The notes beneath the pieces are model-generated. The model made no database searches. It was not told the DNA's origin and saw only the letters and a program-made list of their open reading frames with translations. Source: Taudactylus pleione (Eukaryota > Chordata > Amphibia > Anura > Myobatrachidae). Taken from it: 64,000 nt of DNA. Below are positions 37,354 to 50,784 of the stretch, in pieces (the stretch's first letter is position 1; every line of letters starts with the position of its first letter). Both the position numbers and the translations under genes were made by a program. The stretch is from NCBI GenBank assembly GCA_031769625.1, contig JAUIMM010002569.1, positions 62,001 to 126,000 on the forward strand, given 5' to 3'.

Positions 37354-39191
37354 TAAGAGAAAACAGCAAATGCACGTTTTAGGCCAAAATTTTTTGAAAG
37401 CAATGGAAACAACAAAAGCGCATACTTTGTGTTATCTCCACTTGTAGCAAACACAGACAGCTCAAAATTTCACTGGAAGTGTTGAAGACCAAGACCCACA
37501 AATGTGATGTGAAATGGTTTTTCTCCCATGTTGCGTTTAAGAGAAAACAGCAAATGCACGTTTTAGGCCAAAATGCATTGAAAGCAATGGAAACAACAAA
37601 AGCGCATACTTTGTGTTATCTTCTCTTGTAGCAAACACAGGCAGCTCAAAATTTCACTGGATGTGTTGAAGACCAAGACCAACAAATGTGATGTGAAATG
37701 GTTTTTCTCCCATGTTGCGTTTAAGAGAAAACAGCAAATGCACGTTTTAGGCCAAAATGCTTTGAAAGCAATGGAAACAACAAAAGCGCATACTTTGTGT
37801 TATCTCCACTTGTAGCAAACACAGACAGCTCAAAATTTCACTGGATGTGTTGAAGACCAAGACCCACAAATGTGATGTGAAATGGTTTTTCTCCCATGTT
37901 GCGTTTAAGAGAAAACAGCAATTGCTCGTTTTAGGCAAAAATGCATTGAAAGCAATATAACCAACAAAAGCGCATACTTTGTGTTATCTCCTCTTGTAGC
38001 AAACAGACAGCTCAAAATTTCACTGGATGTGTTGAAGACCAAGACCCACAAATGTGATGTGAAATGGTTTTTCTCCCATGTTGCGTTTAAGAGAAAACAG
38101 CAATTGCACGTTTTAGGCCAAAATGCTTTGAAAGCAATGGAAACAACAAAAGCACATACTTTGTGTTATCTCCACTTGTAGCAAACACAGACAGCTCAAA
38201 ATTTCACTGGATGTGTTGAAGACCAAGACCCACAAATGTGATGTGAAATGGTTTTTCTCCCATGTTGCGTTTAAGAGAAAACAGCAAATGCACGTTTTAG
38301 GCCAAAATGCATTGAAAGCAATGGAAACAACAAAAGCGCATACTTTGTGTTATCTTCTCTTCTAGCAAACACAGGCAGCTCAAAATTTCACTGGATGTGT
38401 TGAAGACCAAGACCAACAAATGTGATGTGAAATGGTTTTTCTCCCATGTTGCGTTTAAGAGAAAACTGCAAATGCACGTTTTAGGCCAAAATGTTTTGAA
38501 AGCAATGGAAACAACAAAAGCGCATACTTTGTGTTATCTCCACTTGTAGCAAACACAGACAGCTCAAAATTTCACTGGATGTGTTGAAGACCAAGACCCA
38601 CAAATGTGATGTGAAATGGTTTTTCTCCCATGTTGCGTTTAAGAGAAAACAGCAATTGCTCGTTTTAGGTAAAAATGCATTGAAAGCAATGGAACCAACA
38701 CAAGCGCATACTTTGTGTTATCTCCTCTTGTAGCAAACACAGACAGCTCAAAATTTCACTGGATGTGTTGAAGACCAAGACCCACAAATGTGATGTGAAA
38801 TGGTTTTTCTCCCATGTTGCGTTTAAGAGAAAACAGCAAATGCACGTTTTAGGCCAAAATGCTTTGAAAGCAATGGAAACAACAAAAGCGCATACTTTGT
38901 GTTATCTCCACTTATAGCAAACACAGACAGCTCAAAATTTCACTGGATGTGTTGAAGACCAAGACCCACAAATGTGATGTGAAATGGTTTTTTTCCCATG
39001 TTGCGTTTAAGAGAAAACAGCAAATGCACGTTTTAGGCCAAAATGCATTGAAAGCAATGGAAACAACAAAAGCGCATACTTTGTGTTATCTTCTCTTGTA
39101 GCAAACACAGGCAGCTCAAAATTTCACTGGATGTGTTGAAGACCAAGACCAACAAATGTGATGTGAAATGGTTTTTCTCCCATGTTGCGTT
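37354..39191. repeat. B-A-B-C segment with CTAGC and ACTGC marks
   Basis: It starts with a B monomer carrying CAAAATTTTTTGAAAG near 37386. Later marks are AATATAACC (near 37954), a 2-bp deletion in AGCAAACAGACAGC (near 38000), TTCTCTTCTAGC (near 38354), ACTGCAAATG (38465), AGGTAAAAATG (38667) and CTTATAGC (38912). The part from about 37.7 to 38.8 kb has a counterpart at about 55.4-56.5 kb (offset 17664, becoming 17666 after the deletion). Confidence 0.8.
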
Positions 39192-41950
39192 TAAGAGAAA
39201 ACAGCAAATGCATGTTTTAGGCCAAAATGCTTTGAAAGCAATGGAAACAACAAAAGCGCATACTTTGTGTTATCTCCACTTGTAGCAAACACAGGCAGCT
39301 CAAAATTTCACTGGATGTGTTGAAGACCAAGACCCACAAATGTGATGTGAAATGGTTTTTCTCCCATGTTGCGTTTAAGAGAAAACAGCAATTGCTCGTT
39401 TTAGGCAAAAATGCATTGAAAGCAATGGAACCAACAAAAGCGCATACTTTGTGTTATCTCCTCTTGTAGCAAACACAGACATCTCAAAATTTCACTGGAT
39501 GTGTTGAAGACCAAGACCAACAAATGTGATGTGAAATGGTTTTTCTCCCATGTTGCGTTTAAGAGAAAACAGCAAATGCACGTTTTAGGCCAAAATGCAT
39601 TGAAAGCAATGAAAACAACAAAAGCGCATACTTTGTGTTATCTCCACTTGTAGCAAACACAGACAGCTCAAAATTTCACTGGATGTGTTGAAGACCAAGA
39701 CCCACAAATGTGATGTGAAATGGTTTTTCTCCCATGTTGCATTTAAGAGAAAACAGCAATTGCTCGTTTTAGGCAAAAATGCATTGAAAGCAATGGAAAC
39801 AACAAAAGCGCATACTTTGTGTTTTCTCCTCTTGTAGCAAACACAGGCAGCTCAAAATTTCACTGGATGTGTTGAAGACCAAGACCCACAAATGTGATGT
39901 GAAATGGTTTTTCTCCCATGTTGCGTTTAAGAGAAAACAGCAATTGCTCGTTTTAGGCAAAAATGCATTGAAAGCAATGGAACAAACAAAAGCGCATACT
40001 TTGTGTTATCTCCTCTTGTAGCAAACACAGACAGCTCAAAATTTCACTGGATGTGTTGAAGACCAAGACCCACAAATGTGATGTGAAATGGTTTTTCTCC
40101 CATGTTGCGTTTAAGAGAAAACAGCAATTGCACGTTTTAGGCCAAAATGCATTGAAAGCAATGGAAACAACAAAAGCGCATACTTTGTGTTATCTCCTCT
40201 TGTAGCAAACACAGGCAGCTCAAAATTTCACTGGATGTGTTGAAGACCAAGACCAACAAATGTGATGTGAAATGGTTTTTCTCCCATGTTGCGTTTAAGA
40301 GAAAACAGCAAATGCACGTTTTAGGCCAAAATGCTTTGAAAGCAATGGAAACAACAAAAGCGCATACTTTGTGTTATCTCCACTTGTAGCAAACACAGAC
40401 AGCTCAAAATTTCACTGGATGTGTTGAAGACCAAGACCCACAAATGTGATGTGAAATGGTTTTTCTCCCATGTTGCATTTAAGAGAAAACAGCAAATGCA
40501 CGTTTTAGGCCAAAATGCATTGAAAGCAATGGAAACAACAAAAGCGCATACTTTGTGTTATCTTCTCTTCTAGCAAACACAGGCAGCTCAAAATTTCACT
40601 GGATGTGTTGAAGACCAAGACCAACAAATGTGATGTGAAATGGTTTTTCTCCCATGTTGCGTTTAAGAGAAAACTGCAAATGCACGTTTTAGGCCAAAAT
40701 GTTTTGAAAGCAATGGAAACAACAAAAGCGCATACTTTGTGTTATCTCCACTTGTAGCAAACACAGGCAGCTCAAAATTTCACTGGATGTGTTGAAGACC
40801 AAGACCCACAAATGTGATGTGAAATGGTTTTTCTCCCATGTTGCGTTTAAGAGAAAACAGCAATTGCTCGTTTTAGGTAAAAATGCATTGAAAGCAATGG
40901 AACCAACAAAAGCGCATACTTTGTGTTATCTCCTCTTGTAGCAAACACAGACAGCTCAAAATTTCACTGGATGTGTTGAAGACCAAGACCCACAAATGTG
41001 ATGTGAAATGGTTTTTCTCCCATGTTGCGTTTAAGAGAAAACAGCAATTGCACATTTTAGGCCAAAATGCATTGAAAGCAATGGAAACAACAAAAGCGCA
41101 TACTTTGTGTTATCTCCTCTTGTAGCAAACACAGGCAGCTCAAAATTTCACTGGATGTGTTGAAGACCAAGACCAACAAATGTGATGTGAAATGGTTTTT
41201 CTCCCATGTTGCGTTTAAGAGAAAACAGCAAATGCACGTTTTAGGCCAAAATGCATTGAAAGCAATGAAAACAACAAAAGCGCATACTTTGTGTTATCTC
41301 CACTTGTAGCAAACACAGACAGCTCAAAATTCACTGGATGTGTTGAAGACCAAGACCCACAAATGTGATGTGAAATGGTTTTTCTCCCATGTTGCATTTA
41401 AGAGAAAACAGCAATTGCTCGTTTTAGGCAAAAATGCATTGAAAGCAATGGAACCAACAAAAGCGCATACTTTGTGTTATCTCCTCTTGTAGCAAACACA
41501 GACAGCTCAAAATTTCACTGGATGTGTTGAAGACCAAGACCCACAAATATGATGTGAAATGGTTTTTCTCCCATGTTGCGTTTAAGAGAAAACAGCAATT
41601 GCTCGTTTTAGGCCAAAATGCATTGAAAGCAATGAAAACAACAAAAGCGCATACTTTGTGTTATCTCCTCTTGTAGCAAACACAGACAGCTCAAAATTTC
41701 ACTGGATGTGTTGAAGACCAAGACCCACAAATGTGATGTGAAATGGTTTTTCTCCCATGTTGCATTTAAGAGAAAACAGCAATTGCTCGTTTTAGGCAAA
41801 AATGCATTGAAAGCAATGGAACAAACAAAAGCGCATACTTTGTGTTATCTCCTCTTGTAGCAAACACAGACAGCTCAAAATTTCACTGGATGTGTTGAAG
41901 ACCAAGACCCACAAATGTGATGTGAAATGGTTTTTCTCCCATGTTGCGTT
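39192..41950. repeat. Super-repeat block, copy 1 left part
   Basis: Order: B, C, F-like, C (GTGTTTTCTCC), C', D, B (GCATTT), A (CTTCTAGC), B (ACTGC), C (AGGTA), D (GCACATTTT), F-like with CTCAAAATTCAC (183 bp), C (AAATATG), E, C'. It is matched by 48209-50784 at offset 9017, and from 40296 onward by 57776-59430 at offset 17480 (exactly 95 monomers). Confidence 0.85.
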
Positions 41951-44343
41951 TAAGAGAAAACAGCAATTGCACGTTTTAGGCGAAAATGCATTGAAAGCAA
42001 TGGAAACAACAAAAGCGCATACTTTGTGTTATCTCCTCTTGTAGCAAACACAGGCAGCTCAAAATTTCACTGGATGTGTTGAAGACCAAGACCAACAAAT
42101 GTGATGTGAAATGGTTTTTCTCCCATGTTGCGTTTAAGAGAAAACAGCAAATGCACGTTTTAGGCCAAAATGCTTTGAAAGCAATGGAAACAACAAAAGC
42201 GCATACTTTGTGTTATCTCCACTTGTAGCAAACACAGACAGCTCAAAATTTCACTGGATGTGTTGAAGACCAAGACCCACAAATGTGATGTGAAATGGTT
42301 TTTCTCCCATGTTGCGTTTAAGAGAAAACAGCAAATGCACGTTTTAGGCCAAAATGCATTGAAAGCAATGGAAACAACAAAAGCGCATACTTTGTGTTAT
42401 CTCCACTTGTAGCAAACACAGACAGCTCAAAATTTCACTGGATGTGTTGAAGACCAAGACCCACAAATGTGATGTGAAATGGTTTTTCTCCCATGTTGCG
42501 TTTAAGAGAAAACAGCAGTTGCTCGTTTTAGGTAAAAATGCATTGAAAGCAATGGAACCAACACAAGCGCATACTTTGTGTTATCTCCTCTTGTAGCAAA
42601 CACAGACAGCTCAAAATTTCACTGGATGTGTTGAAGACCAAGACCCACAAATGTGATGTGAAATGGTTTTTCTCCCATGTTGCGTTTAAGAGAAAACAGC
42701 AATTGCACGTTTTAGGCCAAAATGCATTGAAAGCAATGGAAACAACAAAAGCGCATACTTTGTGTTATCTCCTCTTGTAGCAAACACAGTCAGCTCAAAA
42801 TTTCACTGGATGTGTTGAAGACCAAGACCAACAAATGTGATGTGAAATGGTTTTTCTCCCATGTTGCGTTTAAGAGAAAACAGCAAATGCACGTTTTAGG
42901 CCAAAATGCTTTGAAAGCAATGGAAACAACAAAAGCGCATACTTTGTGTTATCTCCACTTGTAGCAAACACAGACAGCTCAAAATTTCACTGGATGTGTT
43001 GAAGACCAAGACCCACAAATGTGATGTGAAATGGTTTTACTCCCATGTTGCGTTTAAGAGAAAACAGCAATTGCTCGTTTTAGGCAAAAATGCATGGAAA
43101 AGCAATGGAACCAACAAAAGCGCAAACTTTGTGTTATCTCCTCTTGTAGCAAACACAGACAGCTCAAATTTTCACTGGATGTGTTGAAGACCAAGACCCA
43201 CAAATGTGATGTGAAATGGTTTTTCTCCCATGTTGTGTTTAAGAGAAAGCAGCAATTGCACGTTTTAGGCCAAAATGCATTGAAAGCAATGGAAACAACA
43301 AAAGCGCATACTTTGTGTTATCTCCTCTTGTAGCAAACACAGGCAGCTCAAAATTTCACTGGATGTGTTGAAGACCAAGACCAACAAATGTGATGTGAAA
43401 TGGTTTTTCTCCCATGTTGCGTTTAAGAGAAAACAGCAAATGCACGTTTTAGGCCAAAATGCTTTGAAAGCAATGGAAACAACAAAAGCGCATACTTTGT
43501 GTTATCTCCACTTGTAGCAAACACAGACAGCTCAAAATTTCACTGGATGTGTTGAAGACCAAGACCCACAAATGTGATGTGAAATGGTTTTTCTCCCATG
43601 TTGCGTTTAAGAGAAAACAGCAATTGCACGTTTTAGGCCAAAATGCATTGAAAGCAATGGAAACAACAAAAGCGCATACTTTGTGTTATCTCCTCTTGTA
43701 GCAAACACAGGCAGCTCAAAATTTCACTGGATGTGTTGAAGACCAAGACCAACAAATGTGATGTGAAATGGTTTTTCTCCCATGTTGCGTTTAAGAGAAA
43801 ACAGCAAATGCACGTTTTAGGCCAAAATGCTTTGAAAGCAATGGAAACAACAAAAGCGCATACTTTGTGTTATCTCCACTTGTAGCAAACACAGACAGCT
43901 CAAAATTTCACTGGATGTGTTGAAGACCAAGACCCACAAATGTGATGTGAAATGGTTTTTCTCCCATATTGCGTTTAAGAGAAAACAGCAAATGCACGTT
44001 TTAGGCCAAAATGCATTGAAAGCAATGGAAACAACAAAAGCGCATACTTTGTGTTATCTTCTCTTGTAGCAAACACAGGCAGCTCAAAATTTCACTGGAT
44101 GTGTTGAAGACCAAGACCAACAAATGTGATGTGAAATGGTTTTTCTCCCATGTTGCGTTTAAGAGAAAACAGCAAATGCACGTTTTAGGCCAAAATGCAT
44201 TGAAAGCAATGGAAACAACAAAAGCGCATACTTTGTGTTTTCTCCTCTTGTAGCAAACACAGGCAGCTCAAAATTTCACTGGATGTGTTGAAGACCAAGA
44301 CCAACAAATGTGATGTGAAATGGTTTTTCTCCCATGTTGCGTT
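41951..44343. repeat. Super-repeat block, copy 1 right part (2393 bp)
   Basis: It starts with D carrying GGCGAAAATG, then B, A-like, C (GCAGTTGCTCG), D (ACAGTCAGC), B (TTTTACTCCC), a 185-bp C, D (GAGAAAGCAG), B, D, B (CCCATATTGCG), A, and A-like (GTGTTTTCTCC). The same 2393-bp order occurs at 50785-53177. Part of it is also in the 3129-bp tandem duplication. Confidence 0.85.
43055..43239. repeat. 185-bp C-type monomer with GCATGGAAAAGC
   Basis: GCATTGAAAGC is replaced by GCATGGAAAAGC (T to G plus one A), and the monomer also has AAGCGCAAAC, CTCAAATTTTCAC and GTTGTGTTTAAG. Identical copies sit at 46184-46368 and 51889-52073. The related copy at 60719 shares the other marks but has the ordinary GCATTGAAAGC, so the change arose after that lineage split. 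It breaks the CATTG-AAAG-CAATG dyad. Confidence 0.88.
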
Positions 44344-45079
44344 TAAGAGAAAACTGCAAATGCACGTTTTAGGCCAAAATGTTTTGAAAGCAATGGAAAC
44401 AACAAAAGCGCATACTTTGTGTTATCTCCACTTGTAGCAAACACAGACAGCTCAAAATTTCACTGGATGTGTTGAAGACCAAGACCCACAAATGTGATGT
44501 GAAATGGTTTTTCTCCCATGTTGCGTTTAAGAGAAAACAGCAATTGCTCGTTTTAGGTAAAAATGCATTGAAAGCAATGGAACCAACACAAGCGCATACT
44601 TTGTGTTATCTCCTCTTGTAGCAAACACAGACAGCTCAAAATTTCACTGGATGTGTTGAAGACCAAGACCCACAAATGTGATGTGAAATGGTTTTTCTCC
44701 CATGTTGCGTTTAAGAGAAAACAGCAAATGCACGTTTTAGGCCAAAATGCTTTGAAAGCAATGGAAACAACAAAAGCGCATACTTTGTGTTATCTCCACT
44801 TATAGCAAACACAGACAGCTCAAAATTTCACTGGATGTGTTGAAGACCAAGACCCACAAATGTGATGTGAAATGGTTTTTTTCCCATGTTGCGTTTAAGA
44901 GAAAACAGCAAATGCACGTTTTAGGCCAAAATGCATTGAAAGCAATGGAAACAACAAAAGCGCATACTTTGTGTTATCTTCTCTTGTAGCAAACACAGGC
45001 AGCTCAAAATTTCACTGGATGTGTTGAAGACCAAGACCAACAAATGTGATGTGAAATGGTTTTTCTCCCATGTTGCGTT

Positions 45080-45263
45080 TAAGAGAAAACAGCAAATGCA
45101 CGTTTTAGGCCAAAATGCTTTGAAAGCAATGGAAACAACAAAAGCGCATACTTTGTGTTATCTCCACTTGTAGCAAACACAGGCAGCTCAAAATTTCACT
45201 GGATGTGTTGAAGACCAAGACCAACAAATGTGATGTGAAATGGTTTTTCTCCCATGTTGCGTT
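45080..45263. repeat. Hybrid monomer at the 3129-bp duplication junction
   Basis: It has a B front with CTCCACTT and GGCAGC, as in the B at 48209, but CCAAC downstream, as in the D at 41951. The switch falls between register positions about 107 and 141 (about 45186-45220). This is expected if unequal exchange between a B(GGCAGC) and a D(GGCAGC, CCAAC) monomer produced the 3129-bp duplication. Confidence 0.7.
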
Positions 45264-45631
45264 TAAGAGAAAACAGCAAATGCACGTTTTAGGCCAAAAT
45301 GCTTTGAAAGCAATGGAAACAACAAAAGCGCATACTTTGTGTTATCTCCACTTGTAGCAAACACAGACAGCTCAAAATTTCACTGGATGTGTTGAAGACC
45401 AAGACCCACAAATGTGATGTGAAATGGTTTTTCTCCCATGTTGCGTTTAAGAGAAAACAGCAAATGCACGTTTTAGGCCAAAATGCATTGAAAGCAATGG
45501 AAACAACAAAAGCGCATACTTTGTGTTATCTCCACTTGTAGCAAACACAGACAGCTCAAAATTTCACTGGATGTGTTGAAGACCAAGACCCACAAATGTG
45601 ATGTGAAATGGTTTTTCTCCCATGTTGCGTT

Positions 45632-48330
45632 TAAGAGAAAACAGCAGTTGCTCGTTTTAGGTAAAAATGCATTGAAAGCAATGGAACCAACACAAGCGCA
45701 TACTTTGTGTTATCTCCTCTTGTAGCAAACACAGACAGCTCAAAATTTCACTGGATGTGTTGAAGACCAAGACCCACAAATGTGATGTGAAATGGTTTTT
45801 CTCCCATGTTGCGTTTAAGAGAAAACAGCAATTGCACGTTTTAGGCCAAAATGCATTGAAAGCAATGGAAACAACAAAAGCGCATACTTTGTGTTATCTC
45901 CTCTTGTAGCAAACACAGTCAGCTCAAAATTTCACTGGATGTGTTGAAGACCAAGACCAACAAATGTGATGTGAAATGGTTTTTCTCCCATGTTGCGTTT
46001 AAGAGAAAACAGCAAATGCACGTTTTAGGCCAAAATGCTTTGAAAGCAATGGAAACAACAAAAGCGCATACTTTGTGTTATCTCCACTTGTAGCAAACAC
46101 AGACAGCTCAAAATTTCACTGGATGTGTTGAAGACCAAGACCCACAAATGTGATGTGAAATGGTTTTACTCCCATGTTGCGTTTAAGAGAAAACAGCAAT
46201 TGCTCGTTTTAGGCAAAAATGCATGGAAAAGCAATGGAACCAACAAAAGCGCAAACTTTGTGTTATCTCCTCTTGTAGCAAACACAGACAGCTCAAATTT
46301 TCACTGGATGTGTTGAAGACCAAGACCCACAAATGTGATGTGAAATGGTTTTTCTCCCATGTTGTGTTTAAGAGAAAGCAGCAATTGCACGTTTTAGGCC
46401 AAAATGCATTGAAAGCAATGGAAACAACAAAAGCGCATACTTTGTGTTATCTCCTCTTGTAGCAAACACAGGCAGCTCAAAATTTCACTGGATGTGTTGA
46501 AGACCAAGACCAACAAATGTGATGTGAAATGGTTTTTCTCCCATGTTGCGTTTAAGAGAAAACAGCAAATGCACGTTTTAGGCCAAAATGCTTTGAAAGC
46601 AATGGAAACAACAAAAGCGCATACTTTGTGTTATCTCCACTTGTAGCAAACACAGACAGCTCAAAATTTCACTGGATGTGTTGAAGACCAAGACCCACAA
46701 ATGTGATGTGAAATGGTTTTTCTCCCATGTTGCGTTTAAGAGAAAACAGCAATTGCACGTTTTAGGCCAAAATGCATTGAAAGCAATGGAAACAACAAAA
46801 GCGCATACTTTGTGTTATCTCCTCTTGTAGCAAACACAGGCAGCTCAAAATTTCACTGGATGTGTTGAAGACCAAGACCAACAAATGTGATGTGAAATGG
46901 TTTTTCTCCCATGTTGCGTTTAAGAGAAAACAGCAAATGCACGTTTTAGGCCAAAATGCTTTGAAAGCAATGGAAACAACAAAAGCGCATACTTTGTGTT
47001 ATCTCCACTTGTAGCAAACACAGACAGCTCAAAATTTCACTGGATGTGTTGAAGACCAAGACCCACAAATGTGATGTGAAATGGTTTTTCTCCCATATTG
47101 CGTTTAAGAGAAAACAGCAAATGCACGTTTTAGGCCAAAATGCATTGAAAGCAATGGAAACAACAAAAGCGCATACTTTGTGTTATCTTCTCTTGTAGCA
47201 AACACAGGCAGCTCAAAATTTCACTGGATGTGTTGAAGACCAAGACCAACAAATGTGATGTGAAATGGTTTTTCTCCCATGTTGCGTTTAAGAGAAAACA
47301 GCAAATGCACGTTTTAGGCCAAAATGCATTGAAAGCAATGGAAACAACAAAAGCGCATACTTTGTGTTTTCTCCTCTTGTAGCAAACACAGGCAGCTCAA
47401 AATTTCACTGGATGTGTTGAAGACCAAGACCAACAAATGTGATGTGAAATGGTTTTTCTCCCATGTTGCGTTTAAGAGAAAACTGCAAATGCACGTTTTA
47501 GGCCAAAATGTTTTGAAAGCAATGGAAACAACAAAAGCGCATACTTTGTGTTATCTCCACTTGTAGCAAACACAGACAGCTCAAAATTTCACTGGATGTG
47601 TTGAAGACCAAGACCCACAAATGTGATGTGAAATGGTTTTTCTCCCATGTTGCGTTTAAGAGAAAACAGCAATTGCTCGTTTTAGGTAAAAATGCATTGA
47701 AAGCAATGGAACCAACACAAGCGCATACTTTGTGTTATCTCCTCTTGTAGCAAACACAGACAGCTCAAAATTTCACTGGATGTGTTGAAGACCAAGACCC
47801 ACAAATGTGATGTGAAATGGTTTTTCTCCCATGTTGCGTTTAAGAGAAAACAGCAAATGCACGTTTTAGGCCAAAATGCTTTGAAAGCAATGGAAACAAC
47901 AAAAGCGCATACTTTGTGTTATCTCCACTTATAGCAAACACAGACAGCTCAAAATTTCACTGGATGTGTTGAAGACCAAGACCCACAAATGTGATGTGAA
48001 ATGGTTTTTTTCCCATGTTGCGTTTAAGAGAAAACAGCAAATGCACGTTTTAGGCCAAAATGCATTGAAAGCAATGGAAACAACAAAAGCGCATACTTTG
48101 TGTTATCTTCTCTTGTAGCAAACACAGGCAGCTCAAAATTTCACTGGATGTGTTGAAGACCAAGACCAACAAATGTGATGTGAAATGGTTTTTCTCCCAT
48201 GTTGCGTTTAAGAGAAAACAGCAAATGCACGTTTTAGGCCAAAATGCTTTGAAAGCAATGGAAACAACAAAAGCGCATACTTTGTGTTATCTCCACTTGT
48301 AGCAAACACAGGCAGCTCAAAATTTCACTG
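45632..48330. repeat. 17-monomer tandem duplication, copy 2
   Basis: It repeats C (GCAGTTG), D, B, 185-bp C, D, B, D, B, A, A-like, B (ACTGC), C (AGGTA, CAACACAAG), B (CTTATAGC, TTTTTTCCC), A, B. The match to copy 1 ends inside the B monomer at 48209, where this copy has CCCAC and goes on with the 48.2-50.6 kb block. Confidence 0.85.
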
Positions 48331-50784
48331 GATGTGTTGAAGACCAAGACCCACAAATGTGATGTGAAATGGTTTTTCTCCCATGTTGCGTTTAAGAGAA
48401 AACAGCAATTGCTCGTTTTAGGCAAAAATGCATTGAAAGCAATGGAACCAACAAAAGCGCATACTTTGTGTTATCTCCTCTTGTAGCAAACACAGACAGC
48501 TCAAAATTTCACTGGATGTGTTGAAGACCAAGACCAACAAATGTGATGTGAAATGGTTTTTCTCCCATGTTGCGTTTAAGAGAAAACAGCAAATGCACGT
48601 TTTAGGCCAAAATGCATTGAAAGCAATGAAAACAACAAAAGCGCATACTTTGTGTTATCTCCACTTGTAGCAAACACAGACAGCTCAAAATTTCACTGGA
48701 TGTGTTGAAGACCAAGACCCACAAATGTGATGTGAAATGGTTTTTCTCCCATGTTGCATTTAAGAGAAAACAGCAATTGCTCGTTTTAGGCAAAAATGCA
48801 TTGAAAGCAATGGAAACAACAAAAGCGCATACTTTGTGTTTTCTCCTCTTGTAGCAAACACAGGCAGCTCAAAATTTCACTGGATGTGTTGAAGACCAAG
48901 ACCCACAAATGTGATGTGAAATGGTTTTTCTCCCATGTTGCGTTTAAGAGAAAACAGCAATTGCTCGTTTTAGGCAAAAATGCATTGAAAGCAATGGAAC
49001 AAACAAAAGCGCATACTTTGTGTTATCTCCTCTTGTAGCAAACACAGACAGCTCAAAATTTCACTGGATGTGTTGAAGACCAAGACCCACAAATGTGATG
49101 TGAAATGGTTTTTCTCCCATGTTGCGTTTAAGAGAAAACAGCAATTGCACGTTTTAGGCCAAAATGCATTGAAAGCAATGGAAACAACAAAAGCGCATAC
49201 TTTGTGTTATCTCCTCTTGTAGCAAACACAGGCAGCTCAAAATTTCACTGGATGTGTTGAAGACCAAGACCAACAAATGTGATGTGAAATGGTTTTTCTC
49301 CCATGTTGCGTTTAAGAGAAAACAGCAAATGCACGTTTTAGGCCAAAATGCTTTGAAAGCAATGGAAACAACAAAAGCGCATACTTTGTGTTATCTCCAC
49401 TTGTAGCAAACACAGACAGCTCAAAATTTCACTGGATGTGTTGAAGACCAAGACCCACAAATGTGATGTGAAATGGTTTTTCTCCCATGTTGCATTTAAG
49501 AGAAAACAGCAAATGCACGTTTTAGGCCAAAATGCATTGAAAGCAATGGAAACAACAAAAGCGCATACTTTGTGTTATCTTCTCTTCTAGCAAACACAGG
49601 CAGCTCAAAATTTCACTGGATGTGTTGAAGACCAAGACCCACAAATGTGATGTGAAATGGTTTTTCTCCCATGTTGCATTTAAGAGAAAACAGCAAATGC
49701 ACGTTTTAGGCCAAAATGCATTGAAAGCAATGGAAACAACAAAAGCGCATACTTTGTGTTATCTCCTCTTGTAGCAAACACAGGCAGCTCAAAATTTCAC
49801 TGGATGTGTTGAAGACCAAGACCAACAAATGTGATGTGAAATGGTTTTTCTCCCATGTTGCGTTTAAGAGAAAACAGCAAATGCACGTTTTAGGCCAAAA
49901 TGCTTTGAAAGCAATGGAAACAACAAAAGCGCATACTTTGTGTTATCTCCACTTGTAGCAAACACAGACAGCTCAAAATTTCACTGGATGTGTTGAAGAC
50001 CAAGACCAACAAATGTGATGTGAAATGGTTTTTCTCCCATGTTGCGTTTAAGAGAAAACTGCAAATGCACGTTTTAGGCCAAAATGTTTTGAAAGCAATG
50101 GAAACAACAAAAGCGCATACTTTGTGTTATCTCCACTTGTAGCAAACACAGGCAGCTCAAAATTTCACTGGATGTGTTGAAGACCAAGACCCACAAATGT
50201 GATGTGAAATGGTTTTTCTCCCATGTTGCGTTTAAGAGAAAACAGCAATTGCTCGTTTTAGGTAAAAATGCATTGAAAGCAATGGAACCAACAAAAGCGC
50301 ATACTTTGTGTTATCTCCTCTTGTAGCAAACACAGACAGCTCAAAATTTCACTGGATGTGTTGAAGACCAAGACCCACAAATGTGATGTGAAATGGTTTT
50401 TCTCCCATGTTGCGTTTAAGAGAAAACAGCAATTGCACATTTTAGGCCAAAATGCATTGAAAGCAATGGAAACAACAAAAGCGCATACTTTGTGTTATCT
50501 CCTCTTGTAGCAAACACAGGCAGCTCAAAATTTCACTGGATGTGTTGAAGACCAAGACCAACAAATGTGATGTGAAATGGTTTTTCTCCCATGTTGCATT
50601 TAAGAGAAAACAGCAATTGCTCGTTTTAGGCAAAAATGCATTGAAAGCAATGGAACAAACAAAAGCGCATACTTTGTGTTATCTCCTCTTGTAGCAAACA
50701 CAGACAGCTCAAAATTTCACTGGATGTGTTGAAGACCAAGACCCACAAATGTGATGTGAAATGGTTTTTCTCCCATGTTGCGTT
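48331..50784. repeat. Super-repeat block, copy 2 left part (rearranged)
   Basis: It follows the 39192-41950 order at offset 9017 up to the A (CTTCTAGC) monomer at 49497. Two extra monomers follow, raising the offset to 9385 (+368). After D (GCACATTTT, 50417) the three monomers F-like, C and E are missing, dropping the offset to 8834 (551 bp lost, three monomers less the 1-bp deletion they carried). The monomer at 50417 has the GCATTT end of the lost E, consistent with exchange there. Confidence 0.82.

Larger units (their letters stand above)
42503..45631. repeat. 17-monomer tandem duplication, copy 1 (3129 bp)
   Basis: The mark GCAGTTGCTCG lies at 42515 and 45644 (offset 3129). The 185-bp C monomer with GCATGGAAAAGC (near 43093 and 46222), GAGAAAGCAG, CCCATATTGCG (CATATT at 43965 and 47094) and ACTGC (CTGC at 44354 and 47483) all have partners at the same offset. 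The unit is 17 monomers plus the 1-bp insertion. Its last D/B-type transition (45080-45263) looks like the exchange point. Confidence 0.9.
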
